Source of the DNA: Adiantum capillus-veneris
Taxonomy: Eukaryota; Streptophyta; Polypodiopsida; Polypodiales; Pteridaceae
Assembly (NCBI GenBank): GCA_014529385.2
Contig: CM043955.1
Span: 146,142,140-146,206,139, forward strand
Direction of reading: 5' to 3'
DNA: 64,000 nt
Shown here: one piece after another, positions 45,501 to 57,290 of the stretch
Layout: the number at the start of each line of letters is the position of its first letter
How positions within the stretch are numbered: position 1 is the stretch's first letter
The notes under the pieces: model-generated
Told to the model about the DNA's origin: nothing
What the model saw: only the letters and a program-made list of their open reading frames with translations
Databases searched by the model: none
Program-made: the position numbers and the translations under genes

Positions 45501-45719
45501 GATATCCATTGTATCCAAGGAATTGTATCCTTCCTTTTCGCTAGTAAGGAACGTGTACAAATCCACGGGAGAAGAGGAAAAGCCCCACTAAGGGTAGTTA
45601 AGGCCAAGCAATTAATGAAAGGGTTACGGAAAGGATTGCCTCTCTACGTCCTGAAGTTAAACAAACCCGAGGAAGAGCCAGAAAAGCAAGAACTAGAATG
45701 GTTGAGTGAATACCAAGAC

Positions 45720-46735
45720 GTCTTTCTTAGGAGCTAATAGACCTTCCCCCAACCAGAGGGCTAGTACATGATATTACCTTAGTTCTGGGAGCCCAACCCA
45801 TTGCCAAGTCACCCTTCAAGATGTCTCTTTCAGAAGCTTTAGAGCTGAAGGATCAGTTGACTCAACTCCTTGAACAGGGATTTATAAGGCCAAGTGTTTC
45901 TCCCTGGGGTGCCCTAATCTTATTTCAGAAGAAGAAGGATGGAACCTTCAGACTCCGTATAGATTACAGAGGATTAAATCAGTGTACCATAAAAAATAAG
46001 TACCCCCTACCAAGAATAGAGGAACTTTTTGATCGCCTCGAAGGAGCCCGATATTTTTCAAAGATAGATCTCAGATCAGGCTACTATCAAGTGCGAATTC
46101 AAGAAGAAGACATCCTGAAGACCGCCTTCAACACCAGGTTTGGGCATTATGAATTCACAGTGATGCCTTTTGGCTTAACTAATGCCCCTGCTACCTTCAA
46201 TCAACTCATGACGAATCTCTTTCAAAAAGGATTAGATGATTTTGTTCTTGTCTTCTTTGATCATGTTTTGGTCTACTCCAAAACGAGAGAAGTGCATGAA
46301 CATCATCTACGTCAAGTCTTGGAGATGTTGAGAGAAGCTAATCTCTACGCCAAGCGTAGCAAATGCTCATTATTTGTGGAAAAAGTAGCCTATCTTGGCT
46401 TCATTGTATCCAGGGATGGCATATCCCCAGATCTAGCTAAGGTGGAAGCAGTGTTCAAATGGCCTATTCCCAAAAACGTTACGAAAGTCAGAGGATTTCT
46501 CGGTCTTATAGGGTGGTGCAAATTTTTTATCTCAGAATATGCCCTCATCTTAGGACCTCTCATTGAACTTACCAAGCTAGATAAATCCTTTACCTGGACA
46601 GATAAGAGAGATGATGCCTTCAATAAACTCAAAGACCTCTTGGCCAACGGTCCTGTCCTCAAACTCCCTAATTTTGAGAAATCTTTTGAAGTGATTGTGG
46701 ACGCTTGTGGCCAAGGAGTCGGAGGAATTTTATGA
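45720..46735 (+). pseudogene. Element D reverse transcriptase with mutated catalytic site
   Basis: Open from 45821 for 304 codons. Motifs: [54 protein letters not shown] (first catalytic Asp), [13 protein letters not shown] and FFDHVLVYS. The last should be F-x-DD-x-L-x-YS, so the second Asp is His (GAT to CAT at about 46261). RNase H start follows ([14 protein letters not shown]), ended by TGA at 46733. Loss of this metal-binding Asp abolishes polymerase activity in this enzyme family. Confidence 0.92.
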
Positions 46736-47060
46736 CAAGAAGGTCACCCAGTCGCCTATGAATTCCTTCAGCTTCATGTCCATGAGCGGAATTATCCCAC
46801 TCATGATTTGGAACTTCTAGCTATGGTGCATGCTTTGAGGAAGTGGCGACACTACCTTCTAAGCCAAGTTTTGAGCTCGTCTCACAGATCACAAGAGTCT
46901 CAAATGGATCTTTACACAGTCAAAACTCAACATGAGGCAACGAAGATGGATTTAATTTCTTCAGGAATTCAGTTTCAAAATCAAGTTTTGACCTGGCAGA
47001 GAAAATCAAGCTGCCGATGGCTTAAGCAAAAGAGTATCAACCGTGGCTATTTCACTCCTT
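46736..47060 (+). pseudogene. Element D RNase H remnant
   Basis: In phase after the stop: QEGHPVAYEFLQLHVHERNY, then THDLELLAMVHALRKWRHYL, matching gypsy RNase H with its catalytic Glu. The frame then shifts, and the DHQ-like block is read out of frame (SSSHRSQESQMDL). Degenerate. Confidence 0.8.
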
Positions 47061-47094
47061 AGCTCTTCTTTATCCAAAGAAGTTCAACAAGAAA

Positions 47095-47940
47095 TTTAGG
47101 TAGACCCCTATTTTAGACCTCTTCTGCAAGAGATTCAAGCTCAAAATCCGAGGGAGCATTTAGTTGACTATACCCTAGCAGATGGTCTTCTTTACTTCAA
47201 ACAGCGGATGTGCATTCCCACCAGTTTGCGCACCCAGATTTTAAAGGAAGCCCACGATAACCCATTGGCAGCTCCTCTCGGGTACCATAAAATGTTTGCT
47301 ACCCTCCAAAGGAATTTTTACTGGCCTAAGATGAAGAAGGACATCGTGGATTATGTTCACAAATGCCTTACTTGCCCGAACACCAAAGCAGAACGCGTCA
47401 AGCTACCAAATAAGCTTCAACCCCTAGATATTCCTTAGATGAAGTGGGAATGTCTGAGTATGGACTTTGTCACTGGTCTTTCAAAGACAACTGGAAACTA
47501 TGATTCTATTTTTGTTGTAGTAGATAAGCTCACTAAGGTGGCTCATCTAATTCCAATCAAGCACATAGCCACCGCCATCAAGTATTTGTCAAAGAGGTAG
47601 TAAGATTACATGGAATCCCTGTAAGAATCATCAGTGATCGGGATGCCAAATTGACTTCTAAGTTTTGGCAACCCATGTTTCGATCTCTGAGTACCCAACT
47701 GAATCTTAGCTCAGCGTATTATCCAAGACTGATGGTCAAACTGAGCGAGTGAATCAAGTCATTGAAGATATGCTTCAAGCATACTGCAACTAGCAGCCCC
47801 AACAATGGATCAAGTTTCTTCCCCTAGTTGAGTTTTCTTATAACTCTTCTCACCATCGCAGCCTCGGAATGTCACCCTTTAAAGCCTTGTATGTTCACGA
47901 ATGTTTAGTCCCTCTTTGATTAGCCGACCCAGCTCTTCAT
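47095..47940 (+). pseudogene. Element D integrase, frameshifted
   Basis: YTLADGLLYFKQRMCIPTSL, EAHDNPLAAPLGYHK and YVHKCLTCPNTKAERVKL give the HHCC domain. WECLSMDFVTGLSKTTGNYD and VVVDKLTKVAHLIPIKH give the first catalytic Asp region. From about 47580 small indels split the frame; the DRD and QTDGQ-ERVN regions are still recognisable in DNA (about 47636 and 47728), where the latter lacks a few bases. Confidence 0.85.
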
Positions 47941-48468
47941 GTTCCTGCCGCTGCTAAGTCTACCCTAGAAGAGATGGATCATCAACTTCTAGTCATTAGA
48001 GACAACCTGAAGAGAGCTAATGATAGGCAAAAGAGCTACGTTGATCTTCACAGCTCCGCTAGAAGCTTTAGCGAAGGCAAACAAGTTTCCCTCAGAGTCA
48101 AACCCAAACACAGCTCCTTAAAGCTAGGGAAATTTCGTAAGCTTGCATTCAGATATTGTAGACCTTTTGGAATCCTTAGAAAGATAGGAGAACAAGCTTA
48201 CAAGTTAGCTTTACCGCCTCACATGCGCATTCATAATGTTTTTAATGTCAGCCTCCTTAAGAAATATATTGCTGACCCTCTACATGTTTTGAATCATGAT
48301 GACACCATTCTCGTCAATCAGGAAGAATTTCAAATGGAACCAGAACAAGTTCTAGAAACTAAAGAGAAGCAACTGCGGCACAGGACAATTCGAGAAGTAC
48401 TAATCAAGTGGAAGGGCTATCCGGTTGAAGATGCTTCCTGGGAAGATTGGGACCAGCTAATTACCTAA
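47941..48468 (+). pseudogene. Element D integrase C-terminus and chromodomain
   Basis: The frame 47974-48468 reads RANDRQKSYVDLHSSARSF, FRYCRPFGILRKIGEQAYKL, MRIHNVFNVSLLKKYIAD, then a chromodomain (RTIREVLIKWKGYPVEDASW, EDWDQLIT). WKGYP and SWE are hallmark chromodomain residues, which places D among chromoviruses. This part is open and well preserved. Confidence 0.9.
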
Positions 48469-49324
48469 TTTCCAAGGATGATGAGCCCATGTAATTCATC
48501 TTTTGGAATCAAATCAATATCTCCCTTTTTCCCAAACCCTTGATCATATTTTTGGTTGGTTCTTCGGAACAACTTATAGTTATTCTTCAAGATATTGATG
48601 GAACTTTTGATGTAATTTTTATGCGGGTGTAATCAATTGTCATATTTATGGAATTCAAGCATCTCTAGTTAGTCAATTCTTTTGAGATTCAAATCGTCTA
48701 TGGTGTTTTACAAGTCTGATTGTTATGATACATGAAATATCTGATTACCAAGTGAAAGATGAGGCAGTAAGCTATAGACATAAGAGAAATAAGGATGGAG
48801 GAAATAAATTGGGTACACAAGGGAGGAGATATTGCAAGATTAATTGAAAGATCAATATGAAATCCTTAACTGTCAAGAACATGGTATCAATTGGATGATA
48901 TCAATAGAGAAATGAGTCAACGCTCAAAACAGAAAAAGTTAAAGTCTAGGTAAGAATGGTAAGATTTTTACAAAGCATATTGAGGCTAGATAGAGAGCGA
49001 AGTGAAGAAATGATCTTCAGACCTCACAAGAGAAACACAATCCAGTCACACCAAAGGAAAAATACCTAGTTGAGTAAGATCACATTCACTAATTAAAGTA
49101 ACCCAAAGTCATTAAGACTTCTTTATGATTAAGACTTTTGAGTCAGCGCTAAAAAAAAAAGTGAAGTGTATTATTCAAGGTCCATACCAGCTTCACTGCA
49201 CTTTAATCTCAATACCCTAAAGTTACTGACCATCTTCAATCATAAGTTGACTGAAGATTGAGTCTGACTACTCTCTAAAGCATGTCCCAAGCTGAGGACA
49301 ACTCTTTCTTTTTGTTCGGGAGTT
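48469..49324 (+). other. Element D 3' non-coding region and polypurine tract
   Basis: About 850 bp without a gene, ending in ctgaggacaactc ... ttcgggagtt immediately before the LTR. The ctgaggaca-type stretch shortly before the 3' LTR is common in plant chromoviruses. Confidence 0.65.
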
Positions 49325-52300
49325 TGTAAGGTCCCTCCCTAAACCCTAGAGCCATTCAAAACTTTTTCAGCCTAGAAAATCATTTAGAAAAATCAAGACC
49401 GACAAAGAAGTCATGCGGACAATGAGACTTTACTCCAGAATGAAAAGACAAGGATATTCGAGATAAGAAATTACGTCATCCCTATGTTTTTCCAAAAAGA
49501 TTAAGATTATTTTTATACTTCTTCATCAAAAGCCGCGTGGGAACTGATCTAGATCAAGAACTGGCAGAAAAAGGGATTAACTTGATTGGAAGATAAAGTT
49601 AAGAGATAGGATTTGAGTAGAAATTGGGATCCAATAAGAATTGACAAGAGAATTGGTTTCCAATAGGAATTGAGAAGAAATTGGGGTCCAATAAGAATTG
49701 AGAAGAGAATTGGGATCTAATAGGAACTGAGAAGAGAATTGGGGTCCAATAGGAATTGAGAAGAGAATTTGGGTCCAATAGGAATTTAGAAGAATTCAAA
49801 TTGAAATAAAATTCTTTGATTGAAGAATTCAATTTAGAGTAAAATTCTTGAATGAGTCAAAAGTTGCAACTTTCCACTCATTCTCTCTCTATCTTGCATT
49901 GAAGGTGAGCCTAACCACCCTCCCTCTCTCTCTACTTTCGTGGGTTTTTAGTGGGATTGTATTTGTACTTTTGCATCCACTCCCCCTCCCCAGTATATAC
50001 ATTGTATTCTACCCACCATTTCCTATATAAGCATCCCCTCTCCTTTGTAATTTTACACACATTGCTAAGCTACTTGCATACTTTCCATGCTCAAGATTAT
50101 GCTTAAGTAAATCAAGGTTTCCATTAAACCTTGCTGTTGCTCTCTCACCCAAACCCTTGAGGGTTTTGTGAAGAAGCTCCTCTCTCCTTCCTCTTCATCC
50201 TAAATCCCTTTTCTTCTTCTTTGAGCCTCACATCTCTTCAAGAAGGACTTCAACTCCACTTCCCTCTTGTTTAGAGGAGGTAATCTTCACTTCTAGCAGG
50301 ATTAATTAACATAAACCATGTGTTTAATACTAGGAAGGTTTATGTGCATCATATTAGGTCTAAGATTTAATGGTAACCTCGCAATTAGGGTTAAGTGCTA
50401 GAGTATCTATGCATCATTAAGTTAAGCTTCAAAGGTAGATTTTCATCCTTAAGCTAAGCTTTAATGATAACTTTGCACTTAGGTGTAAGCTTTAGTGACT
50501 ACATTGTATTTTAGGTTTCAGCTTTAATGGTAACCTCACAATTAGGATTAAGAGCTAAGAGTATCTATGCATCATTAAGTTAAGCTTCAAAGGTAGATTT
50601 GCATCCTTAAGCTAAGCTTTAATGATAACTTTGCACTTAAGTGTAAGCTTTAGTGACTACCTTGTATTTTAGGTTTAAGCTTTAATGGTAAGCTCGCAAT
50701 TATGATTAATTGCTAAAAGTATCTATGCATCATTAAGTTAAGCTTCAGAGGTAGATTTGCATTCTTAAGCTAAGCTTTAATTGTAACTTTGCTTAGGTGT
50801 AAGCTTTAGTGACTACCTTGTATTTTAGGTTAAAGCTTAACTGGTAACCTCTCAATTAGGGTTAGGTGCTACGAGTATCTATGCATCATTAAGTTAAGCT
50901 TCGAAGGTAGATTTGCATCCTTAAGCTAAGCTTTGATGGTAACTTTTCACTTAGAAAAAGCTTTGGAAGACCTGCTTGCAATTAGGGTTTAGCTTCCATG
51001 GTGACCTTCTGTGATTAGTGTTAAGCTTCCATGGAAACCTTGTCTCATTAAAGAGAGAAAGATTTAGTCTCATTATGGTAATCAAGCTTAGGGTTTGCAT
51101 GTCTCTTTATGGTAGGAAGAATGTATGGTTATAATCCTCTCTTCCAAGCTTAATGGAAAGCTCTAGATTCCCATTTTATCCCCAAAGAGAGCTTTAATGG
51201 AAAGCTCGAAGACTCATAAACTATAGGACAACCTTCTAGCTTCTTAAATGGAAATCTAGGCACCATAAGAAAAGAGTAGTTGTCTAAGCTCGATAGAAGT
51301 AGCTCAATTTTTGGTATTGAAGACTATTTCTAAAGTTGTCAATTTCAAGTTTGTTTGCAAATACAAGATGGGGGAGATGGGGGATAACTTCGTGGAATTG
51401 ATCTCCGTGTTGTTTTGAACCGAAAACTCTACAAGCTTCCATGAAGATGCTCCAGGGATGGCAAAGGATTGCAAAACCTAAGAATCATACAAAACAGGGA
51501 TTGACTTAAAAAGTTGGCATTTTCGAAGAGACATTAACCATCAAATGCCTATGGCAAAAACTCGCTTGTATTTTCTAAATAGACTTGACTGGTAGATAAT
51601 TAATGAAAGTAGGAATTAAAGTTGATAAATGAATGAAGCTGAAAATTACCAACTAGGAGTTAAAAAGGAATCTCGAGAAGTAATAGGGATAGCCCATTAC
51701 AATACATAGATTTAATAGGAGTTTTGAAGATTGTCTGGAAATGACAGCAAGCCAAGATGGATCTTCTTGGGGTCAATTTGATTGAAAGGACGGCCCAGTG
51801 AGAGGATTATCTTGGGGAACTTGACGGAGATTGGCCCTTTTTGTTTAGGATAGCGTAACCGGAAATTTTGTTATACCTAGGTCATTCATGCCGGAGGAAT
51901 AAGGGATGAATGGGTTTGTTTTATTTTTGCCCGACCGGGTGAAGTACCCGTGGTTTCTTATTGGAAAATGGCCATAATCCGGGTATGGCTTGATGCCAAT
52001 AGTTGGATGAGAAGGTCATACTTAGGGAGGATGATGTGAATTGAATTAAGAAAATTGTTCGATTTGGTTGCGTAAAAAGGAACTGGAAAGGCTAGGAATA
52101 CAAGAGCTATCCTATGCATCTGTCACCAGATGTTGCTATACCTCTTGAAATAAAATGCTTAAGAAGGAATGATTAAATTACTTGATGAGCCTTTCCAAAC
52201 ACTTAATTATGGAAAATATTGTGAAGATGCTGCCATTTTGATGGCTTGTAACCGATTATCTTGGTCCTGAGTAAGGCGAGATGAATTGGTTGAAACTATA

Positions 52301-53034
52301 TGTGTTGCATGATTAGTTGGGAAACTAGTTACAAGCTAATTGTCGCAGATAAAGATAAAGAAATGAAGTAAAAGTTTTTAAATAAAGATCTGGTGGGAAC
52401 AAACAGATGAATCTCCCTGAACGAGGGTATGCAACAGATTGTATGATGCTTGTTGTCTGACGATGTCCAATAGAGTGTTTTCCTGATTTTGTAGTAGTTA
52501 AGTACTACCTCGGGAAGGGATTGTTATGAAATAGTTCGGTGGGCGGGCGGATTCGGAGGGTCAGATGACCGGATGTTGAATAAATTTTTAATGTTAAACG
52601 CTAAGACTATGCGGGATAAAAACGGGTAAGCAGAAACAAGCGAGACCAGGTAGGATTACAAGATCCCTCTTCTTAGGGGAAAGCGATAATTGCCGTGCCT
52701 GCTTGTGAGGAAAAAGGGGTTATCGCCATGAACCAAGGGAGAACAAGAAAGCAAGAGCAGATGCTCAAGTTAAAGATCAAGAGAATCAACACTAAGGACC
52801 ACGATTTCGGGTGTGGGTGACTGAAAGATGCCAAGGACGGATTAAATTATGGTAAGCTGATAGAGTCGTCAAATTAATGGGATTTACCCCTTTGGGTTGG
52901 CATTCAAGATAGGCCGGAGTCTTGTCTGGGAGTCGGTCCCAAGTGGGAGGGATACCTGTAGATAGATCTATGTCATTCCTTGGAGAAATCTGGAAGACTG
53001 AGGGAGGTGAGTAGGGTCGAGTATGGCCCTCACT
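49325..53034 (+). repeat. 3' LTR of element D (3710 bp)
   Basis: TGTAAGGTCCCTCCC to GGCCCTCACT. It carries the same 33-bp and 158-bp arrays as the 5' LTR. Differences are frequent enough to imply an older insertion than the nested A element. Confidence 0.92.
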
Positions 53035-53575
53035 GGACCTCCCGAAAGGCCACCCAATAGGATTCCGCACACTATGAGGGAAACATGGCTAGGGGCTTGA
53101 CATGTGTCCTTTGTGCCTCTTGTGGAAAGGGTGGCTCTTGAGAGTGTGAGAGTGTGTTCTCTCCCATATTCTACCTTTAAGGCTCCCTTGCTTCTTCGTA
53201 GGCATCATGTTTAACTTGAACACCTCAAGCACCTTAGTCACTAAGCACCTCAACCACATGCCTAGCTTGCCTAAGGTCTAAAGTACCTAAAGGTCCTAGG
53301 TCTAAGGACTTTTAGCATTAACCTTTTGAGGTCTTTAATGAAGCTAACCCTAAGGTCTTTTAAGCTCCATTATTGGCACATTGTTCATCAGTAGACCATC
53401 TCCTTTTGAGCCTCTTTTAAGATGTAACCATCTCTCCTTTTGGCTTCGTGCTGAGGTAGGTCTAACAACACATATCTATGTTTTAGCTCTTGTTCCCCTT
53501 TTATCTCCCCATATTAAATGATCAATTTAACATGAAAAAATCATTTGGTAAAGTTAGATATTAGATTTTATGACA
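53035..53575 (-). repeat. Final part of the split family A LTR, joined to a polypurine tract
   Basis: It resumes at GGACC and aligns with 6971-7590, ending TTATGACA. The next bases (53576 onward) are the reversed A polypurine tract. The same LTR therefore has a PBS at its 9588 end and a polypurine tract at its 53575 end: it serves two tandem minus-strand A elements. Confidence 0.85.
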
Positions 53576-53613
53576 TTACCTCTCTTTTGAAATTATAGTC
53601 ATCCTCGACTATG
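53576..53613 (-). other. Polypurine tract of the right-hand minus A element
   Basis: The reverse complement ends ttcaaaagagaggtaa before TGTCATAA, as at 21706-21718. Confidence 0.85.
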
Positions 53614-54233
53614 AGGTAGAGAAGGTAAACCCCTAGTCATTAGTCTATGTTTCTTAGCGAGTAGAGGATCCCTTTTTACCCTACAACATCATTCCAGAAT
53701 GGATGACCAATCCATTTGGTGCTTGAGAGACTCAGCTGCCGCAAGCATGTCTCCTCTTTAGTCCATATCATACTCCCAAAGTAGAGGAAAAATTTCTAGT
53801 TGGTGTTTGGGAGACGTCATCATCACAAACATGATTCAAGCATGCATACTAATTAAACTTGTGGATAATAAAAAGAGAACTAGGCTTATAATACGTTCAT
53901 TTAAAAAACATTTACATTTGCTTACTGTAATGTAGCATTGTAAGCATTGACTAGGTTCATATTATTTTTAAGCTATGTTCCTTACATCCATCTAGCATCT
54001 TCAAAAGTATAAATTTTGAACTTAATAAGATTCCATAGGATAATCTTACCATTTCTTAGTACCTTGTCTTCATGTCAAAGGATGGATTCAGGTTGGAGCA
54101 CCTCTTCTTGATCTTCAATCTCCGGCGGGTCCTCAATTATTGGTTCTCTTGGTGGCTCTCCTTTGTAAGGCTTAAGTAGGCCCACATGAAAAGCATTGTG
54201 TATGAGTCAATGATTGGGAAAATTTAACTGATA
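53614..54233 (-). pseudogene. Family A 3' region and decayed integrase C-terminus
   Basis: It aligns in reverse with 21040-21700 of the nested A element, including the chromodomain-coding part (54000-54110) and the KPYKGEPP region (about 54150). Frameshifts remove any usable ORF. Confidence 0.65.
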
Positions 54234-54241
54234 GGCCATCT

Positions 54242-54487
54242 CCCCGGGGAGGTCACTTAATAAAAATGTAACCTATCACGTGAGTTCAAGAGAAGGGTAT
54301 TTAAAGTTCTTGAAACTTACAGAAATATATATACAAAAGGGCATTATTTTTTCAAATTTGAAAAAAACTTACAGATTTTAAAAGAAAAGGGTACATTATA
54401 TTCCTAACAAAATTCACAGATAAGGGGTTTTACAAACATGTCTTGAACGCACGTGATACGGTAGTTTACACATAGTTAACCCCCCGA
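54242..54487. mobile_element. MITE copy 2 (246 bp)
   Basis: Same family as 8077-8325. The left end CCCCGGGGAGGTCAC and right end GTTAACCCCCCGA are mutated relative to copy 1. It is flanked by GGCCATCT on both sides (54234-54241, 54488-54495). The unoccupied site is visible in the nested A element as AGATGGCC (21043-21050), so the insertion and the 8-bp duplication are directly demonstrated. Confidence 0.93.
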
Positions 54488-54499
54488 GGCCATCTCATT

Positions 54500-55799
54500 G
54501 ATTGGTTTAAGGATTTGAAAAGGACCATAGTATCTTTTTGTTAGCTTAGCATAATACTTTTGGTGGCCCATAGGATTTTTTCCCGTAGTTTGTCTTAGAC
54601 GAGCCTTGGGGAATTTTAGCAAGACCTAATCATTTTCCTTAAAGGCTAAGGCTCTTTGGTGCTTGTCAGCAATAGCCTTTTGTATGGATATAGCCTCTTT
54701 AATCTTTCAAAAATATTCTTGCAAATCTTGGCTATACTCATCATCAAGGAAGATCTACCCATGTACTTTAAGTAGCAAGGGACTTTTAGATCTTCCCTCT
54801 ATGACCTCGAAAGGTGCCTTACCGGTAGAAATATGCACAATGTTGTTGTATGCATACTCTACAAGGGGTAGGTACTTCTCCCATTGTGAGTGTTGATCTA
54901 CTTCCATAACATAGGTTGTTAGTAGATCTAGAATCATAAGGTTTGCTATTTCACTTTGGCCATCCGTTTGTGGGTGTGTGATAGGTCGAGGATAAATTTA
55001 ACCTTGTACCTAGATTCTCAAAGAGACCCTTCTAAACATTACTGGTCATTCTAGGATCTTTGTATGGCTGACACTATGGATGTTGGCAAGCCATGCTACT
55101 TGAAAATCTGAGATATGTGCCGTAATAGTCTTTTCAACAGGTATAAAATGTGCTTGTTTGGTAAGCCTATCGACGATTGTCCATATTCTTGTATTCCCAT
55201 GGATAGATTTGGCTAATCCAAAGATAAAATCCATGGATATGATATCCCATGGTGAGTTAAGAATTGGAAATGGCTGAATCAATCCAGGTTGCTTCCCTTT
55301 ATCATACTTTGTCTTTTGATACACTACACATTTTGAAACATACTCTTGTATGTCTACTTTCATAGTGGGCCAATAGAACTAGGTATCTACTCCCCAAAGA
55401 GTAGTTTGAATCCCTCTATGCCCTGCATAAGGAGGAACATGGGATTCATACATTAATTTCTCATGAAGTGAGTTAGTAACACATAGTCTATTGCCATAGA
55501 GGACGTAACCATCTTGCAAGTTTCATAGTGGGCCAATAGAAGTAGGTATCTACTCCCCAAAGAGTAGTTTGAATCCCTCTATGCCCTGCATAAGGAGGAG
55601 CATGGGATTCATACATTAAGTTCTCATGAAGTGAGTTAGTAACATATAGCCTATTTCCATAGAGGAGATAACCATATTGCAAGGTGAATAGTTCCTCTTT
55701 CTTCCCTAAGGCAAGGGCTGAAATGACATCCTTGAAATTGGGATCAGTAGCATACTCATCTATCATGAAAGATAGATCATTGTGAGTTGCTATAGACAC
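54500..55799 (-). pseudogene. Family A integrase (minus), with a tandem duplication
   Basis: It matches 19869-20900 in reverse: MSIATHNDLSFMIDEYATDP, SHAPPYAGHRGIQTTL, YVSKCVVYQKTKYDKGKQ (first HHCC-type Cys kept, second changed to Tyr), SMDFIFGLAKSIHG, then ILDLLTTYVMEVDQHSQW and APFEVIEGRSKSPLLL. The DRDPRM region is disturbed by indels. A 163-bp segment around the HHCC region is present twice in tandem (55358-55520, 55521-55683). Inactive. Confidence 0.87.
55358..55683. repeat. 163-bp tandem duplication inside integrase
   Basis: Two adjacent copies start tttcatagtgggccaatag at 55358 and 55521 and differ at several sites. 163 is not a multiple of three, so the duplication shifts the frame. 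Confidence 0.92.
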
Positions 55800-55821
55800 T
55801 GCATTTTCCCTTGGTCATTGT

Positions 55822-56133
55822 GATAATGCATCAGCCACTTGATTGTGCTTGCCAACAATGTGAGCATATATGAAAGTTAAATTGCAAAAGAGAATTTGCC
55901 CACCTCATTTGTTTTTTGAAAAGATTGGTTTGCATCATGAAGTACTTAAGACTTTGGTGATCCATTCGTAGGATGAATGGAGTCCCGAAAAGATAATGCT
56001 TCCATGTGTCAAAGGCATGTAGAACAACTAGTAGCTCCTTTTTGTATATGCATAATATTGGCTCATTGAAATTGAGTCTTTGACTTTTGTATGCTATGGC
56101 ATGCCCTTCTTGAAGCAAGACTTCTCCAACCAT
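55822..56133 (-). pseudogene. Family A RNase H remnant
   Basis: VGEVLLQEGHAIAYKSQRLN, then IYKKELLVVLHAFDTWKHYL and FILRMDHQSLKYFMMQTNLF match gypsy RNase H from the G-x-VL-Q block to the DHQSL block. Upstream it is fused directly to a gag zinc knuckle, so protease and RT are deleted. Confidence 0.87.
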
Positions 56134-57290
56134 AGAATCTCTAAGTGGCTCATTGCGTGCATTTCTTTTGGGGCAGGTGTGATAGCCATGTCCATGTTCC
56201 CCGCACTTGAAACATTTGTTGTCTTTGTAAAAATGCTCTAACTCTTCAAGAGAGAGTTTATTCTTAACTTTGTAGAATCCTTTCTCCTTGGTTTTGTTGT
56301 TGTTGTTGCTAGAGTTACCTTGGGAAGAGTTTTGAGCATTGCTCTTCTATTTAGGCTCATTTTGGTCTCTAGGTTCCATGGGCTTATAATTCCTCCTAGC
56401 CCCTTATTGGAAATTACCACTTGAAGTGACCATAGTATGGTGAATGACTTCAATGATGGTCCTAGGCCTTTGAGAGTTGACATACTCGGCTATGTCTTCA
56501 GGTAGCACATTACAAAACTATTGTTTTTGTTCTCCAAATTCTATCTTATGGTAGATCGTAGCTTTGAGATGTAAATCCAAAAACTTGTCCACATACTTGT
56601 AGATAGACTCGTTGGGAGATAGCTTCAAGCTTCGCCATTAGGTAAGAGCTTTGTCTTTGGCATCACTTGGAAACTCTTAGAGTTTTCCATGTCTTTGGAG
56701 CTTCACCATTACCTCGTAGACTAGCCCACCATTGTCGGGAAATTTTTTGAAAATGCATAGCTACATGTTGTAGCTTAAAGGAATCCGTGAAGCCCTCATC
56801 TCCAAAGGACGCATTGAATTGTTGGATAAAGGCCAAGGCTTTGTCCATGGCCAATTGTCCATGGCCAAAAGTGCCATGATAGGTGAGAAAAGAAATATTC
56901 TTTTCTCCCTCTTTGAACTTCGTGAGCTTGTAGGAACTTTTTTCAAAGAGCATAAGACTTCCAATGTCCTCTCCTCTTGAACTCATTAGGAGATTAGCCA
57001 CTACTTTCATCGGAAGAGGAGGAAGATGATGGAGATGGAGAAGAGAGTGACCTCTTTCTCTCCCTTTTCTTCTTTTGATTCCTCTCTTCCTTATCGGAAT
57101 CACGAGGGGAAGGACTACATGATGACGTTTTCCTCTTGGGAGGAATAGAAATCATCAAGAACTTCATCTTCGCGGAGCCACATCTTTTGAAGGGTTTGGA
57201 GATTCACTTATTTCTCTTTCATATGATTCCTCCTCTTCTCTCACCAAAGAGAGTCTTCCTTTGGGAGTCTCAACAAAAGGCCTCTTATAG
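56134..57290 (-). pseudogene. Family A gag (capsid, linker, zinc knuckle), minus strand
   Basis: Capsid block: ISFLTYHGTFGHGQLAMDKA, LAFIQQFNASFGDEGFTDSF, RQWWASLRGNGEAPKTWKTL. The zinc knuckle CFKCGEHGHGYHTC (canonical spacing) lies at about 56170-56215, followed at once by RNase H. A basic Lys/Arg/Ser-rich linker sits before the capsid block (56990-57100). The N-terminal codons, leader and PBS are missing: the gag frame meets the LTR at 57290 about 50 bp inside its end. Confidence 0.85.

Larger units (their letters stand above)
39634..53034 (+). mobile_element. Element D: chromovirus-type Ty3/gypsy retrotransposon
   Basis: LTRs of about 3.7 kb (39634-43306, 49325-53034) flank a 6.0-kb interior with PBS, gag, protease, RT, RNase H, integrase and chromodomain in standard order. 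GGACC is duplicated on both sides (39629-39633, 53035-53039) within an A LTR that is continuous once D is removed. The first base pair of the left LTR (TG to TA) and the last of the right (CA to CT) are mutated. Many frameshifts and stops, plus loss of an RT catalytic residue, make it inactive. Confidence 0.92.
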
